Assembly: GCA_002632325.1 (NCBI GenBank)
Contig: NSJK01000004.1
Coordinates: 117,448-181,447, forward strand
Origin: Lysobacterales bacterium
Lineage (GTDB): Bacteria; Pseudomonadota; Gammaproteobacteria; Xanthomonadales; Rhodanobacteraceae
DNA length: 64,000 bases
Direction of reading: 5' to 3'
Part shown: piece by piece, positions 43,393-52,103 of the stretch
How the letters are laid out: the number at the start of each line of letters is the position of its first letter
How positions within the stretch are numbered: the stretch's first letter is position 1
Position numbers and translations under genes: made by a program
The notes under the pieces: generated by a model
Seen by the model: the letters and a program-made list of their open reading frames with translations, nothing else
Databases searched by the model: none
What the model was told of the DNA's origin: nothing

Positions 43393-44937
43393 ATGGCCGC
43401 CACGCCGCAAGAACAGGCTCCGCTGCCACCGCTGCACGGTGCGCCGCTGGCGCTCTTGACCGTCGCGATCGCGTTCGCGACGTTCATGGAGGTGCTCGAC
43501 ATCACCATTGTCAACGTCTCGGTGCCGCACATCGCCGGCAGTCTGGGCGTGAGTCCGCAGGAAGGCACCTGGGCGATCAGTTCCTACTCGCTCGCCAGCG
43601 CGATCATGCAACCTTTGTCGGGCTGGATCGGTCGTCAGTTCGGCGAGGTGCGCGCGTTCTGCATGTCGGCCTTCCTGTTCGTGTTGATGTCGATGCTGTG
43701 CGGCTTTGCCACCAGCATGCCGATGCTGGTGGTCGGTCGCCTGCTGCAGGGCGCGGGCTCGGGCCCGATGGTGGCACTGAGCCTGAGCCTCTTGCTCAAC
43801 AATTATCCGATCGCCAAGAAAGGCCTCGCGCTCGCGCTGTGGGCGATGACGGTAGTGGTCGCGCCGATCTTCGGCCCGATTCTCGGCGGCTGGCTCACCG
43901 ACAACTATTCCTGGCCGTGGATCTTCTTCATCAATGCACCGGTCGGGCTGCTCGCAGCAATCATCACCTGGTATCTGCTGCGCCATCGCGAGTCGAGGAT
44001 CGTCAAGACGCCGATCGACAAGGTCGGTCTGGCCCTGCTGGTCGTCGGCGTCGGCTGCCTGCAGTTCATGCTCGACAACGGCAACGACAAGGACTGGTTC
44101 TCCTCGCCCTTGATCATCACGCTGGCGATCATCGCGGTGGTCTGTCTCACCTTCCTGATCGCCTGGGAACTCACCGACAAGCACCCGATCGTCGATCTCA
44201 GCCTGTTCAAGAAGCGCAACTTCGTGATCGGCGTGAGCGTGATGTCGTTCGGCATGGTCGGCTTCTTCGGCATCAACGTGGTCTATCCGCTGTGGCTGCA
44301 GGTGGTGCTCGGCTATACCGCGAGTTGGGCGGGCCTTGCCACCGCGCCGGTCGGCGTGCTCGCCTTCCTGCTGTCGCCGCTCATCGGTCGCAACATCGAC
44401 CGACTCGAACTGCGCAGCGTGGTCACCTTCGCCTTCATCGTCTTCGCCGCCACCTCGTACTGGTTCTCGCTGTTTCCCGACAATGCCTCGTTCAACCAGT
44501 TGTTGTGGCCGCGCTTCGTCATGGGCATGGCGATCCCCTGCTTCTTCATCCCGCTCAATCAGGTATTCCTGTCCGGACTCAAGCCGCACGAGATCGCCTC
44601 GGCCTCGGGCCTGGCCAACTTCTGCCGCACGATCGCGGCGAGCATCTCGACCGCAGTCACGGTGACGATGTGGCAACACCGCGGCGACTACCACCACGCC
44701 GTGCTTGCCGAACACATCACCGGCACCAGTGCGGCGACCCAGAGCTGGGTGCAGGGCCTGGGCGGTGATGCACGCGCCTGGCAGGTGATCGAGAATCTCA
44801 TCACCCAACAATCCCTCACGCTCGCGGTCAACGACGTGTTCTGGGCCTGCGCGATCCTGTTCGTGCTGATGATCCCGCTGGTGTGGCTGGCACGACCGCC
44901 ATTCGGCAATGTTGCTGCCGGCCCCGGCGGTCACTGA
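43393..44937 (+). CDS. emrB: EmrB/QacA-type MFS drug exporter (DHA2, 14 TM)
   Basis: Proton-driven multidrug exporter. The 514-residue protein has 14 predicted transmembrane helices. DHA2 signatures are visible: LDITIVNVSVPHIAGSLGVS (motif D1-like) in helix 1, GWIGRQFGEVRAF (motif A), GRLLQGAGSGPMVALS (motif B) and GPILGGWLTDNYSWPWIFFINAPVG (motif C). The length and order with emrA and a NodT channel define an EmrAB-TolC-type pump. Substrates cannot be read. Confidence 0.94.
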   Translation: MAATPQEQAPLPPLHGAPLALLTVAIAFATFMEVLDITIVNVSVPHIAGSLGVSPQEGTWAISSYSLASAIMQPLSGWIGRQFGEVRAFCMSAFLFVLMSMLCGFATSMPMLVVGRLLQGAGSGPMVALSLSLLLNNYPIAKKGLALALWAMTVVVAPIFGPILGGWLTDNYSWPWIFFINAPVGLLAAIITWYLLRHRESRIVKTPIDKVGLALLVVGVGCLQFMLDNGNDKDWFSSPLIITLAIIAVVCLTFLIAWELTDKHPIVDLSLFKKRNFVIGVSVMSFGMVGFFGINVVYPLWLQVVLGYTASWAGLATAPVGVLAFLLSPLIGRNIDRLELRSVVTFAFIVFAATSYWFSLFPDNASFNQLLWPRFVMGMAIPCFFIPLNQVFLSGLKPHEIASASGLANFCRTIAASISTAVTVTMWQHRGDYHHAVLAEHITGTSAATQSWVQGLGGDARAWQVIENLITQQSLTLAVNDVFWACAILFVLMIPLVWLARPPFGNVAAGPGGH

Positions 44938-44975
44938 GCAAGCAGCGGCGATCCCGCGCGCGACCGCAGCCCCTC

Positions 44976-44987
44976 GTACCTTCGTAC
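44976..44987. promoter_or_regulatory. GTAC-N4-GTAC palindrome, possible LexA2-type box
   Basis: GTAC-CTTC-GTAC has the same half-sites and spacing as the element in front of lexA at 49249-49260. It lies 68 bases upstream of the lipase ATG. With eight fixed positions, about one such match is expected by chance in a random sequence of this length, so it is only a candidate. Confidence 0.2.
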
Positions 44988-45055
44988 AAGTGGCCGAGCC
45001 CGGACGTACGGCTATGGTGGGCAGCGTGACAGGGTGCCGACCCCGGAGGGCGCAG

Positions 45056-45748
45056 ATGAAGAGGCTGCTGGTCGTGGTGATGGGTGGCGCGCTGGCATGG
45101 GCCGCGGACTCGTCCGCCGCCTGCCGCGACAACGTGGTGCTCGTGCATGGCAATGCCGGCTCGCCCGCCGATTTCGCCAACACGCGCAACGAGCTCCTCG
45201 CGCGCGGTTACGCGGCGGCCTCGATCTTCACACCCGATTGGGGCAGCAAGTTCTGCCCCGCCTGCAACGATCATGCGGGCAGCGAGGAGACGCCGGTCGA
45301 AGACGCAATGATCGATGCGATCGCTTCCTCGTGCAGCGGCAAGATCGACGTGATCGGGCATTCGATGGGCGTGACTCTGGCCGCGCACGAAATCGACCGG
45401 CTTGGCTTGAAACCTTACGTCAACAGCTTCGTCGGCATCGCCGGCGCCTGGCGAGGTTTGCGTTCCTGCGGCGTCTATCCGTGGAACGTGATGACCACGA
45501 CCTGCGGCGCGCAGGGTCTGTCGATCGGCAGCCCGCTGATCTCGAGTCTGGCCGGCAAGAAACCGGCCGCGCGCGCGTACTCGATCAAGTCCTGGTACGA
45601 CCAGATCGTCTGCTACGGCGGCCTGTGCACGGTCGGTGGAGTGCACAGCTCGACGATCCCTGGCGAGGATGCGAGCTACACCTACGTCACCGGCCACTTC
45701 GGTCTGCTCACCGGCACCGCGGTCAAGCAGGTCGATCTGATCCAGTAG
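45056..45748 (+). CDS. exported alpha/beta hydrolase, triacylglycerol-lipase-like
   Basis: Probable extracellular lipase or esterase. The 230-residue protein has a signal peptide (LLVVVMGGALAWAADSSAA), the oxyanion-region motif VVLVHGNAGSPADF, and the nucleophile elbow G-H-S103-M-G. The catalytic His is likely in VGGVHSSTI or VTGHFGLL. Several cysteines suggest disulfides. The start at 45056 has GGAGG at about 45045. This resembles the Lipase_2/EstA class. It converges with an acyltransferase gene 24 bases away and follows the efflux operon by 118 bases. Confidence 0.82.
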   Translation: MKRLLVVVMGGALAWAADSSAACRDNVVLVHGNAGSPADFANTRNELLARGYAAASIFTPDWGSKFCPACNDHAGSEETPVEDAMIDAIASSCSGKIDVIGHSMGVTLAAHEIDRLGLKPYVNSFVGIAGAWRGLRSCGVYPWNVMTTTCGAQGLSIGSPLISSLAGKKPAARAYSIKSWYDQIVCYGGLCTVGGVHSSTIPGEDASYTYVTGHFGLLTGTAVKQVDLIQ

Positions 45749-45772
45749 CAATCGAGCAGCGGGATGGCGGTA

Positions 45773-46927
45773 TCAAGTGCCCTGTCCGCGTGCAGCCATC
45801 GCCACTGCAACATCATCCCGGCCCCACCAACGTACCCAACCTCGCGCAAGCCGGCGACCCAGTTCGATGCCGGGGCGTTCAACCCAGTGATGGACGAGCG
45901 TGGCCACGCCTGCCGCCAGCAAGGCGTTGGCGAACAGATAGACGCCAAGATGCTGATTGCGCCAGATCGAATCGGCGGGCAGTCGCAGCAACCCCCACAG
46001 CATGATCATGAACACGACCGGATGGAACAGATAGAGCGAATAACTCACGCGTCCAAGCCAATCGGTCAGGCGCAAACGGATCCGCACCACGCTGATGCCG
46101 ACGACAAACAGCGCAACCCCCAACGCATAGGGGATCGTGGCATTGTTTTCCACACCAATCACCACGCTTGTGCCCGCCGGCAGGACAAGCAGATGCCAGA
46201 GCAGCAAGGCGATGACTCCCTTGCGCACCAGCGGGTCGTCGCCGGCTTCGATCCAATGGCTGCGCGCGAGCGCGCCAAGCAGCATCAAGGACAGGTTGAG
46301 CAGCTGAAACGCCACGACGGAACCGATTCCTGCCGCGCCCGTGACCCAGTGGTAAAACATTTCGGCAAACCAGGCCAGCACCAGCACCAGCGCCAGCAGC
46401 AACCAGTGCCGCGGCTTGGCGAAACTGCCGACCAGCAACAGGATCACGCACAACAGATAGAACATCCACTCGACCAGCAACGTCCAGTACAGGCCCAAGG
46501 CACCGGGAACGCCGAACAGATCCTGCAGCAAGCTGAGGTTGACGAGAAACTCGCGAGTGCCGAATGCGCGTCCCCACAGCCACCAGGTTGCGAACGCACC
46601 GAGCGGAACCGACAGCCAATAGGCAGGGAAAATGCGCCAGAAGCGCTTGATCAGGAAACTGCCGATCGGCGCCGGCCGTTCGGGGTGGATGCTGAAGGGA
46701 ATCACGTAACCGCTGATCAGAAAGAACGTGACCACGCCGATGCGGCCAAAGTCCAGGTCTGCGCCGAGCTCGGAGATCCAGCGCCCGGAAACCCCGGGAC
46801 CGAGCGTCACAAAGGCATCGGCGACGTGCCGCCAGAGCACGAGCAAGGCCGCGATTGCCCGCAGCGCGTCGATGTGACGCAAGCGCAGATCGGCCGCCAT
46901 GCTCGCCGGCGCCGCTTGCGCGCTCAT
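45773..46927 (-). CDS. acyltransferase 3 family membrane protein (OafA/YrhL-like)
   Basis: Integral membrane acyltransferase that O-acylates sugars, glycolipids or similar surface molecules. The protein (384 residues from 46927) has about ten transmembrane helices. The family opening reads RLRHIDALRAIAALLVLWRHVADAF, with the conserved Arg and the active-site His in WRH. A second hallmark is VTFFLISGYVIPFS, and RVSYSLYLFHPVVF sits near the end. An in-frame ATG at 46957 is also possible; 46927 has GAGG upstream. It overlaps the 3' end of the DUF962 gene or follows it closely. The acceptor substrate is unknown. Confidence 0.88.
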   Translation of the reverse strand: MSAQAAPASMAADLRLRHIDALRAIAALLVLWRHVADAFVTLGPGVSGRWISELGADLDFGRIGVVTFFLISGYVIPFSIHPERPAPIGSFLIKRFWRIFPAYWLSVPLGAFATWWLWGRAFGTREFLVNLSLLQDLFGVPGALGLYWTLLVEWMFYLLCVILLLVGSFAKPRHWLLLALVLVLAWFAEMFYHWVTGAAGIGSVVAFQLLNLSLMLLGALARSHWIEAGDDPLVRKGVIALLLWHLLVLPAGTSVVIGVENNATIPYALGVALFVVGISVVRIRLRLTDWLGRVSYSLYLFHPVVFMIMLWGLLRLPADSIWRNQHLGVYLFANALLAAGVATLVHHWVERPGIELGRRLARGWVRWWGRDDVAVAMAARGQGT

Positions 46928-46937
46928 GCCTGCGGCC

Positions 46938-47240
46938 TCACCAGCGGATGCGGCCACGCAGGAAATCCACGTACATCACCCAATCACCGGCAAGGCTGTA
47001 GAACGGATGGCGAAACGTCGCCGGGCGATTCTTCTCGAACACGAAATGACCGATCCAGGCACAGCCGTAGCCGAGCAGCGGCACCAGCCACAGCCAGCGC
47101 AAGTCACGACTTGCCAGTGCGATGGCAAGCACGATCAATACCAGCGTGCTGCCGATGAAATGCGCGCGCCGGCAGTTGGGCGTGGCGTGCTCGGACAGGT
47201 AGTACGGATAAAACGCGCGGAAGTTGGCGAATCGGGACAT
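46938..47240 (-). CDS. DUF962 (Mpo1-like) membrane protein
   Basis: Small integral membrane protein of the DUF962/Mpo1-like family; the yeast relative Mpo1 is a dioxygenase in alpha-oxidation of 2-hydroxy fatty acids. The 100-residue protein has the family elements SEHATPNCRRAHFIGSTL, with conserved histidines, and GYGCAWIGHFVFEKNRPATF, then HPFYSLAGDWVMYVDFL. It has two or three hydrophobic helices. The ATG at 47240 fits the typical short form; upstream in-frame starts read non-conserved sequence. Bacterial function is not established. Confidence 0.85.
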   Translation of the reverse strand: MSRFANFRAFYPYYLSEHATPNCRRAHFIGSTLVLIVLAIALASRDLRWLWLVPLLGYGCAWIGHFVFEKNRPATFRHPFYSLAGDWVMYVDFLRGRIRW

Positions 47241-47334
47241 GGCTCGGCCTCGCCGCGCAGGATAGCCGATCGCACGCGCCGGCCGACGCAGCAGCCGCCC
47301 ACAATCACTGCGGGCGGCTGCTTGCTCGATCCAC

Positions 47335-48180
47335 TCAGGCGTTGACCTTGAATGCGCCGACCAGCGTCGACTTGTCGAAGCCGTTGTTGCTGTCGCCCGC
47401 AGTGGCGTAACGATACAGCGCGGCGGCATACACGCCCTGCAACGCTGCGTGGATCAGGGCCAGCATCAGGAAGGCGACAACGAGCGCAACCCCCAGGGTG
47501 ATCGCCAGCGTCACCGCGCCGTTGCTCGCGGCCAGCAAGACCAGACCGCCACCCACCACGCCCAGCAGCACCAGCGCCAAGCCGAACACCATGCCGACGC
47601 CGCCATTGCCGATCAGATTCTCGCCCCAGGTCTTCTTGAGCAGTTCGGCGCTGCGCTTGACTGCATCGATCGGACCGACGTCCTGACTCACCAGCACCGG
47701 CACGACGAGGAAGGTGGCCACCGTCCAGGCCAGACCGATGAGGCCGACGACGAAACGTCCGATGAAACCGGCGCGCTCACGCAAGGCCTGCAGCGCGACA
47801 CCGACGGTCGCCGCAATCACGGCATAGCCGAGGATCGTCGGCAGCTTCGACAGCGCGATGCGAAAGCCGTCGGCCACGGTCGGATCACCGCCATCCAGAC
47901 GGATCAGCGCCGCACCGATCAGGGCCGAATTGAAGAAAATGATGATGAAGTACTGCACCACGTAGAACGTGAAGATCAACACGTAGGCCAGCGGGCTCAG
48001 ATGATGCCGACCCGCCCCCTCGAACAAGCCACCGAACGCCGCCGGCACGAAGAAACTCGCCGCCACGATGATGCAGCAGATCGATGAAATCAGCGGAAAC
48101 ACCAGCAGTTCCTTGTCGGAACGCAGGACTCCGGCGCTGGCCTTGACCAGGTCCCAGCTACGGGAAATTCTTTCGAACAT
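47335..48180 (-). CDS. DUF6159-like multi-pass membrane protein
   Basis: Function unknown. The 281-residue protein begins MFERISRSWDLVKASAGVLRSDKELLVFPLIS and has about six transmembrane segments (for example LVFPLISSICCIIVAASFF, FTFYVVQYFIIIFFNSALIG, VVGLIGLAWTVATFLVVPVLV). The opening SW-x-L-x-K-x-S-x-x-V-L-x-x-D-K-E-L and the soluble loop VSQDVGPIDAVKRSAELLKKTWGENL are the recognisable family features. The start at 48180 or 48186 cannot be separated. Neighbours give no functional hint. Confidence 0.75.
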   Translation of the reverse strand: MFERISRSWDLVKASAGVLRSDKELLVFPLISSICCIIVAASFFVPAAFGGLFEGAGRHHLSPLAYVLIFTFYVVQYFIIIFFNSALIGAALIRLDGGDPTVADGFRIALSKLPTILGYAVIAATVGVALQALRERAGFIGRFVVGLIGLAWTVATFLVVPVLVSQDVGPIDAVKRSAELLKKTWGENLIGNGGVGMVFGLALVLLGVVGGGLVLLAASNGAVTLAITLGVALVVAFLMLALIHAALQGVYAAALYRYATAGDSNNGFDKSTLVGAFKVNA

Positions 48181-48281
48181 GTCCATGACCTCGTGGCAGA
48201 TGCACGTGCCCATGCCGGCACGCGCGCAAGTATAGAAGCAAACCCGGCGGCAACCGTGCAGGCGTCCGCCTGCCGCCGACC

Positions 48282-49157
48282 TCAGTATTCGGGCAGGGGA
48301 ATGAACTCGCTCTCGCCGGGCACCTGCCCCAAACGCTGCGCCAGCCAATCGGCCTTGGCACGCTCGATGCGCGCACGGTCACTGGCGACGAAGTTCCACC
48401 ACAACACGCGCTCGCCATCGAGCGGCGCACCGCCACACAGAAACAGATGCACAGCGCTGCGCGCGGACAGTTCGATCGCTGCGGCATGATCGACGACCAG
48501 CATGCGCTGCGGCGGCAGCGGTGCAGCATCGACCTGTAGTTCGCCGCCCAGCACGTAGATCGCGCGCTCGGCATGCTCGGCAGGCACGCTCAACCGCGTC
48601 CCCGCGCGCATGCGCACTTCGACATACAAGGTCGGCGCAAACACCTGCACCGGAGATTGCATGCCGAACGCACTGCCCGCAATCACGCGCAGTTGCACGC
48701 CGTCACGCTCGACCTGCGGCAAGCTGTCGGCTTCGTGGTGAAGAAACTCGGGCGGCACCTCGGCCTGCTCGCGCGGCAAGGCCACCCAGGTCTGCAGGCC
48801 ATGCAGGCGATGACCGGCTGCGCGCTCGAGCGTCGGCGTGCGCTCGGAATGCACGATGCCGCGCCCCGCAGTCATCCAGTTGACGTCGCCGGGCCTGATC
48901 ACCCTGTCGCTGCCGAGACTGTCGCGGTGCCGGATCGCACCGTCGAAGAGATAGGTCACCGTGGCCAATCCGATATGCGGATGCGGACGCACGTCCATGC
49001 CGCGACCGGGCGCGAGATCGACCGGGCCGATATGGTCGAAGAACACGAACGGACCGACATGGCGGCGCTGCCGGAACGGCAGCAGGCGACGCACCGAAAA
49101 GCCGTCGCCCAGGTCATGCAGGCGGGGTTCGATCTGCAGTTGGCCGTCGCGATTCAT
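48282..49157 (-). CDS. pirin family protein
   Basis: Bicupin protein of the pirin family; some members have quercetin 2,3-dioxygenase activity. The 291-residue protein has the N-terminal pirin cupin with metal-binding FFDHIGPVDLAPGRGMDVRPHPHIGLATVTYLFDG (His residues and Glu/Asp ligands) and MTAGRGIVHSER. A C-terminal cupin follows, with VLWWNFVASDRARIERAKADW. The start at 49157 has GGAGG upstream. It is divergent from lexA, 105 bases away. Confidence 0.9.
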   Translation of the reverse strand: MNRDGQLQIEPRLHDLGDGFSVRRLLPFRQRRHVGPFVFFDHIGPVDLAPGRGMDVRPHPHIGLATVTYLFDGAIRHRDSLGSDRVIRPGDVNWMTAGRGIVHSERTPTLERAAGHRLHGLQTWVALPREQAEVPPEFLHHEADSLPQVERDGVQLRVIAGSAFGMQSPVQVFAPTLYVEVRMRAGTRLSVPAEHAERAIYVLGGELQVDAAPLPPQRMLVVDHAAAIELSARSAVHLFLCGGAPLDGERVLWWNFVASDRARIERAKADWLAQRLGQVPGESEFIPLPEY

Positions 49158-49247
49158 CACACCCTCCTTCCAGACAACACCGGCCAAGCCTACGCCACGG
49201 CCTCGCAAGGCTGCTGCTTGCGGCACTTGCGCAGCGGAGTGAAACTA

Positions 49248-49261
49248 CGTACAAATGTACA
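49248..49261 (+). promoter_or_regulatory. LexA2-type SOS operator in front of lexA-imuA-imuB-dnaE2
   Basis: GTAC (49249-49252), AAAT, GTAC (49257-49260), flanked by C and A, ends two bases before the lexA ATG. LexA2 proteins of Pseudomonas putida and Xanthomonads recognise GTAC-N4-GTGC-type boxes rather than the E. coli CTGT-N8-ACAG box. The position, overlapping the translation start region, fits autorepression of the cassette. Confidence 0.75.
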
Positions 49262-49262
49262 C

Positions 49263-49895
49263 ATGAATGATGCCACCCTCACTCCGAACCAGCGCCGCGT
49301 GCTGGCTTGCATCCAGTCCTGGCTGGCGCAGCATGGCCGCGCGCCCACGCTCAGGGAAATTTCGCAAAATCTGGGGCTTGCAAGTCATTCTTCAGCGCAG
49401 GATTATGTAGAGGCGCTGGTTCGCAAGGGTGTGCTGGAACGTTTGCCACACCATCGCGGACTGCGACTCCCGCATCAGTCACGGGCGTCGGCGGCGACCT
49501 TGCTTCCCCTCGTCGGGCGGGTCGCCGCCGGCAGCCCCATCCTCGCTGCCGAGAACGTCGAAGCGCAGCACGCGGTCGATCCCGAATTGTTCCGTCCACG
49601 CGCCGACTATCTGTTGCGCGTGCAGGGCCTGAGCATGCGTGATGTCGGCATCCTCGACGGCGACCTCATCGCCGTGCATCGCAGCGCCACGGCCGAACAC
49701 GGTCGCATCGTCGTCGCCCGCATCGACGACGAGGTCACCGTCAAGCGCCTGCATCGGGATGGCGAACGCATCCGCCTGCTGCCGGCCAATCCCGACTTCG
49801 CACCGATCGAGGTCGATGCGCAGCGTCATGCATTCGCGATCGAAGGCCTCTACGTCGGCCTGATCCGCCCCGATTCCTCATCCGCACGGAGATAG
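49263..49895 (+). CDS. lexA: LexA repressor (LexA2 type) of the mutagenesis cassette
   Basis: SOS repressor that self-cleaves when stimulated by RecA-ssDNA. The 210-residue protein has an N-terminal winged helix (LTPNQRRVLACIQSWLAQHGRAPTLREISQNLGL). The cleavage site is A89-G90 in VGRVAAGSP, and the catalytic dyad is S124 (GLSMRDVGILDGD) and K161 (VTVKRL). The DNA-binding helix LASHSSAQDYVEALVRKG differs from E. coli LexA, consistent with a different box. It is the first gene of lexA-imuA-imuB-dnaE2; imuA starts 6 bases after its stop. Confidence 0.94.
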   Translation: MNDATLTPNQRRVLACIQSWLAQHGRAPTLREISQNLGLASHSSAQDYVEALVRKGVLERLPHHRGLRLPHQSRASAATLLPLVGRVAAGSPILAAENVEAQHAVDPELFRPRADYLLRVQGLSMRDVGILDGDLIAVHRSATAEHGRIVVARIDDEVTVKRLHRDGERIRLLPANPDFAPIEVDAQRHAFAIEGLYVGLIRPDSSSARR

Positions 49896-49901
49896 GCGGC
49901 C

Positions 49902-50621
49902 ATGTTCAATGCCGTTCCCGCAACCTGCTTCGAGCCGGTCGATGCCGCGTCCGCGAGTTGGCCCGCAGCGCCGACGCCGAATGCAACGAATCCTGCGTCT
50001 GCACGCGACGAAGCTGCGCTCACCGACCTGCTGCGCCATCCCGGCATCTGGCGCCGTCGCAGCGCACCCGCAGCGACGATCGCCACGCAGCCGAGCGGAC
50101 ATGCCGCACTCGATGCCCTGCTGCCCGGTGGCGGCTGGCCACAGGGCGCGCTGTGCGAACTGCTGGTCGAACACGATGGCCTGGGCGAATGTTCGCTGTT
50201 GCTCCCCACGCTCGCCGCACTGACACAGGCGCGGCGGCGCGTCGTGCTGGTCGCGCCACCGTGGATCGCCTATGCGCCGGCGCTCGCTGCCGCCGGCATC
50301 GACTTGCGCCAACTCGTGCAACTGGATGCCAGCAGCAACAACACGCATTGGAGCATCGAGCAATGCCTGCGCTCGGGCTGCTGCGGCGCCGTGCTCGGTT
50401 GGTTGCCACGCACCGATTACCGTGAACTGCGTCGCCTGCAACTGGCAGCGGAAACCGGCGGCACGCTCGGCTTCATGTTTCGTCCGCTCGCCGCTGCCGA
50501 CAGCGCCAGCCCGAGCACGCTGCGCCTGCGCATCGGCACCGTGCAGGGCGAACCGCAACTCGAACTGCTCAAGTGCCGTGGCCGCGTCGGCGGCATGGTC
50601 GGCATGCGGCTGCGCGCATGA
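49902..50621 (+). CDS. imuA: ImuA, translesion synthesis-associated RecA-like protein
   Basis: Accessory protein of the ImuA-ImuB-DnaE2 mutasome. The 239-residue protein has the family core HAALDALLPGGGWPQGALCELLVEHDGLGE, followed by VVLVAPPWIAYAPALAAAGID. This is a RecA-like fold that lacks a good Walker A. It replaces the RecA/SulA-like ImuA of other species and, in the family, modulates RecA filaments. It lies between lexA and imuB, 15 bases upstream of imuB. Confidence 0.92.
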   Translation: MFNAVPATCFEPVDAASASWPAAPTPNATNPASARDEAALTDLLRHPGIWRRRSAPAATIATQPSGHAALDALLPGGGWPQGALCELLVEHDGLGECSLLLPTLAALTQARRRVVLVAPPWIAYAPALAAAGIDLRQLVQLDASSNNTHWSIEQCLRSGCCGAVLGWLPRTDYRELRRLQLAAETGGTLGFMFRPLAAADSASPSTLRLRIGTVQGEPQLELLKCRGRVGGMVGMRLRA

Positions 50622-50636
50622 TGCAACGGGCTGCGC

Positions 50637-52103
50637 ATGTTGTGGCTCTGCCTGCGCTTTCCACGTCTGACGCTCGATGCGCTGCAGACGACTGCGTCCG
50701 CTGTCGACGCCCGGCCCTGCGCGGTCATCGACGGCCCGATGCCGTCGCGCCACATCGTGTTGGCCGATGCCGCGTCGCAGGCAGCCGGCGTGCGCGCGGG
50801 CCAGCCGCTCGCCAGCGCCCAGGCGCTGTGTCCGCGACTGCGCACACTCGCGCGTGACCGCGCCGCCGAACAGCAATCGCTGCAGGCCTTTGCCACACTC
50901 GCCTGGCGCTACAGCGCCGAGCTGTGCGTGCATGCGCCTGATTCGATCCTGCTCGAGGTCGGCGCCAGCCTGAAACTCTTCGGCGGCTGGCCGGCGCTGC
51001 AACGTCGCCTGCGCAGCGAACTCGCGCACGGCGGATTTTCCTGCCAAATCGCCGCCGCGCCGACCGCGAGCGCAGCGCACGTGCTGGCCTGTGCACATGG
51101 CGACATCGCGGTGACCACGATGTCGGCATTGCACAGCGCACTCACCACCCTGCCGATCGCCCACAGTGGTCTCGATGACAAGACCATCGACGCACTGCAC
51201 GGCATGGGCCTGCGCAGACTCGGCGAGCTGTTCCGTCTGCCGCGTGCCCAGCTCGGTCGTCGTCTGGGTGCGGCGATGCTGGTCCGGCTCGATCGTCTGC
51301 GCGGACTGCTGGCCGACGAGGGCGCGCGCTGGCAGCCGCCCGCAGGTTTCCAGCGCCGCATCGAGTTCGACAGCGAAGTCACCTCGACCACCGCCCTCGC
51401 CTTCGTGCTGCAACGCCTGATCCGCGAACTGGCGCTGTTCCTGCTCGCGCGCGACGGTGGCGTGCAGCGCTTCGGACTCGTGATCGGCCATGCGCGCGAT
51501 GCCCGCACCCGCATCGACGTCGGCCTGCTCGCGCCGCAGCGCGATGCCGCAAGCCTGTTCGAACTCGCACGCGCGCGCCTCGAACGCTGCGCATTGCCGG
51601 CGCCCGCGCTCTCGCTCGCCCTGCACGCCGATGAACTTCCGCCGCTGGTGCCGGCGCATCAGGATCTGTTCGAGGCGCATGCACGCAGCACGCTCGACTG
51701 GCCCGCGCTCGCCGAGCGTCTGCGTGCGCGGCTCGGCGATGACGCCCTGCATGGTCTCGCCTGCCACGCCGATCATCGGCCTGCGCGCGCCTGGCAGCGC
51801 ATTGCTCCCGCACTCGGCGCCCGCGCGGATTCGTCACGCGCGTCCCGCAGCGATCCACCTGCCGATGCGACGTCTTTCACCAGCGCGCCGCGTCCGTTCT
51901 GGCTGCTGCAACGGCCACTTGCCTTGCGGCAGGCGCCGCAGCGCATCCTCGCCGGGCCCGAACGCATCGAAAGCGGCTGGTGGGATGGCCACGACCAGCG
52001 CCGCGATTACTACATCGTCGAACTGCGCAGCGGCCAGCGCGCCTGGGCCTTCGTCGAAGCCGGCACGCAATCGCCATGGACCCTGCATGGCTGGTTCGCA
52101 TGA
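50637..52103 (+). CDS. imuB: ImuB, Y-family polymerase-like mutasome hub
   Basis: Y-family fold protein that links DnaE2 to the beta clamp. The 488-residue protein starts MLWLCLRFPRLTLDAL. The position where active Y-family enzymes have the metal-binding D-x-D/D-x-x-x-F motif lacks the acidic residues, as is known for ImuB, so it is expected to be catalytically inactive. Later parts include the helix-hairpin-helix LHGMGLRRLGELFRLPRAQL and the little-finger region. Its last codon overlaps the dnaE2 start as ATGA. Confidence 0.93.
   Translation: MLWLCLRFPRLTLDALQTTASAVDARPCAVIDGPMPSRHIVLADAASQAAGVRAGQPLASAQALCPRLRTLARDRAAEQQSLQAFATLAWRYSAELCVHAPDSILLEVGASLKLFGGWPALQRRLRSELAHGGFSCQIAAAPTASAAHVLACAHGDIAVTTMSALHSALTTLPIAHSGLDDKTIDALHGMGLRRLGELFRLPRAQLGRRLGAAMLVRLDRLRGLLADEGARWQPPAGFQRRIEFDSEVTSTTALAFVLQRLIRELALFLLARDGGVQRFGLVIGHARDARTRIDVGLLAPQRDAASLFELARARLERCALPAPALSLALHADELPPLVPAHQDLFEAHARSTLDWPALAERLRARLGDDALHGLACHADHRPARAWQRIAPALGARADSSRASRSDPPADATSFTSAPRPFWLLQRPLALRQAPQRILAGPERIESGWWDGHDQRRDYYIVELRSGQRAWAFVEAGTQSPWTLHGWFA

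Noticed and set aside
43309..45189. Minus-strand frame of about 620 codons across emrB
   Set aside because: Antisense to a clear 14-TM exporter; its composition is charged and repetitive, typical of shadow frames.
49878..51776. Minus-strand frame of about 630 codons across imuA-imuB
   Set aside because: Antisense to two recognised genes and lacking any domain.
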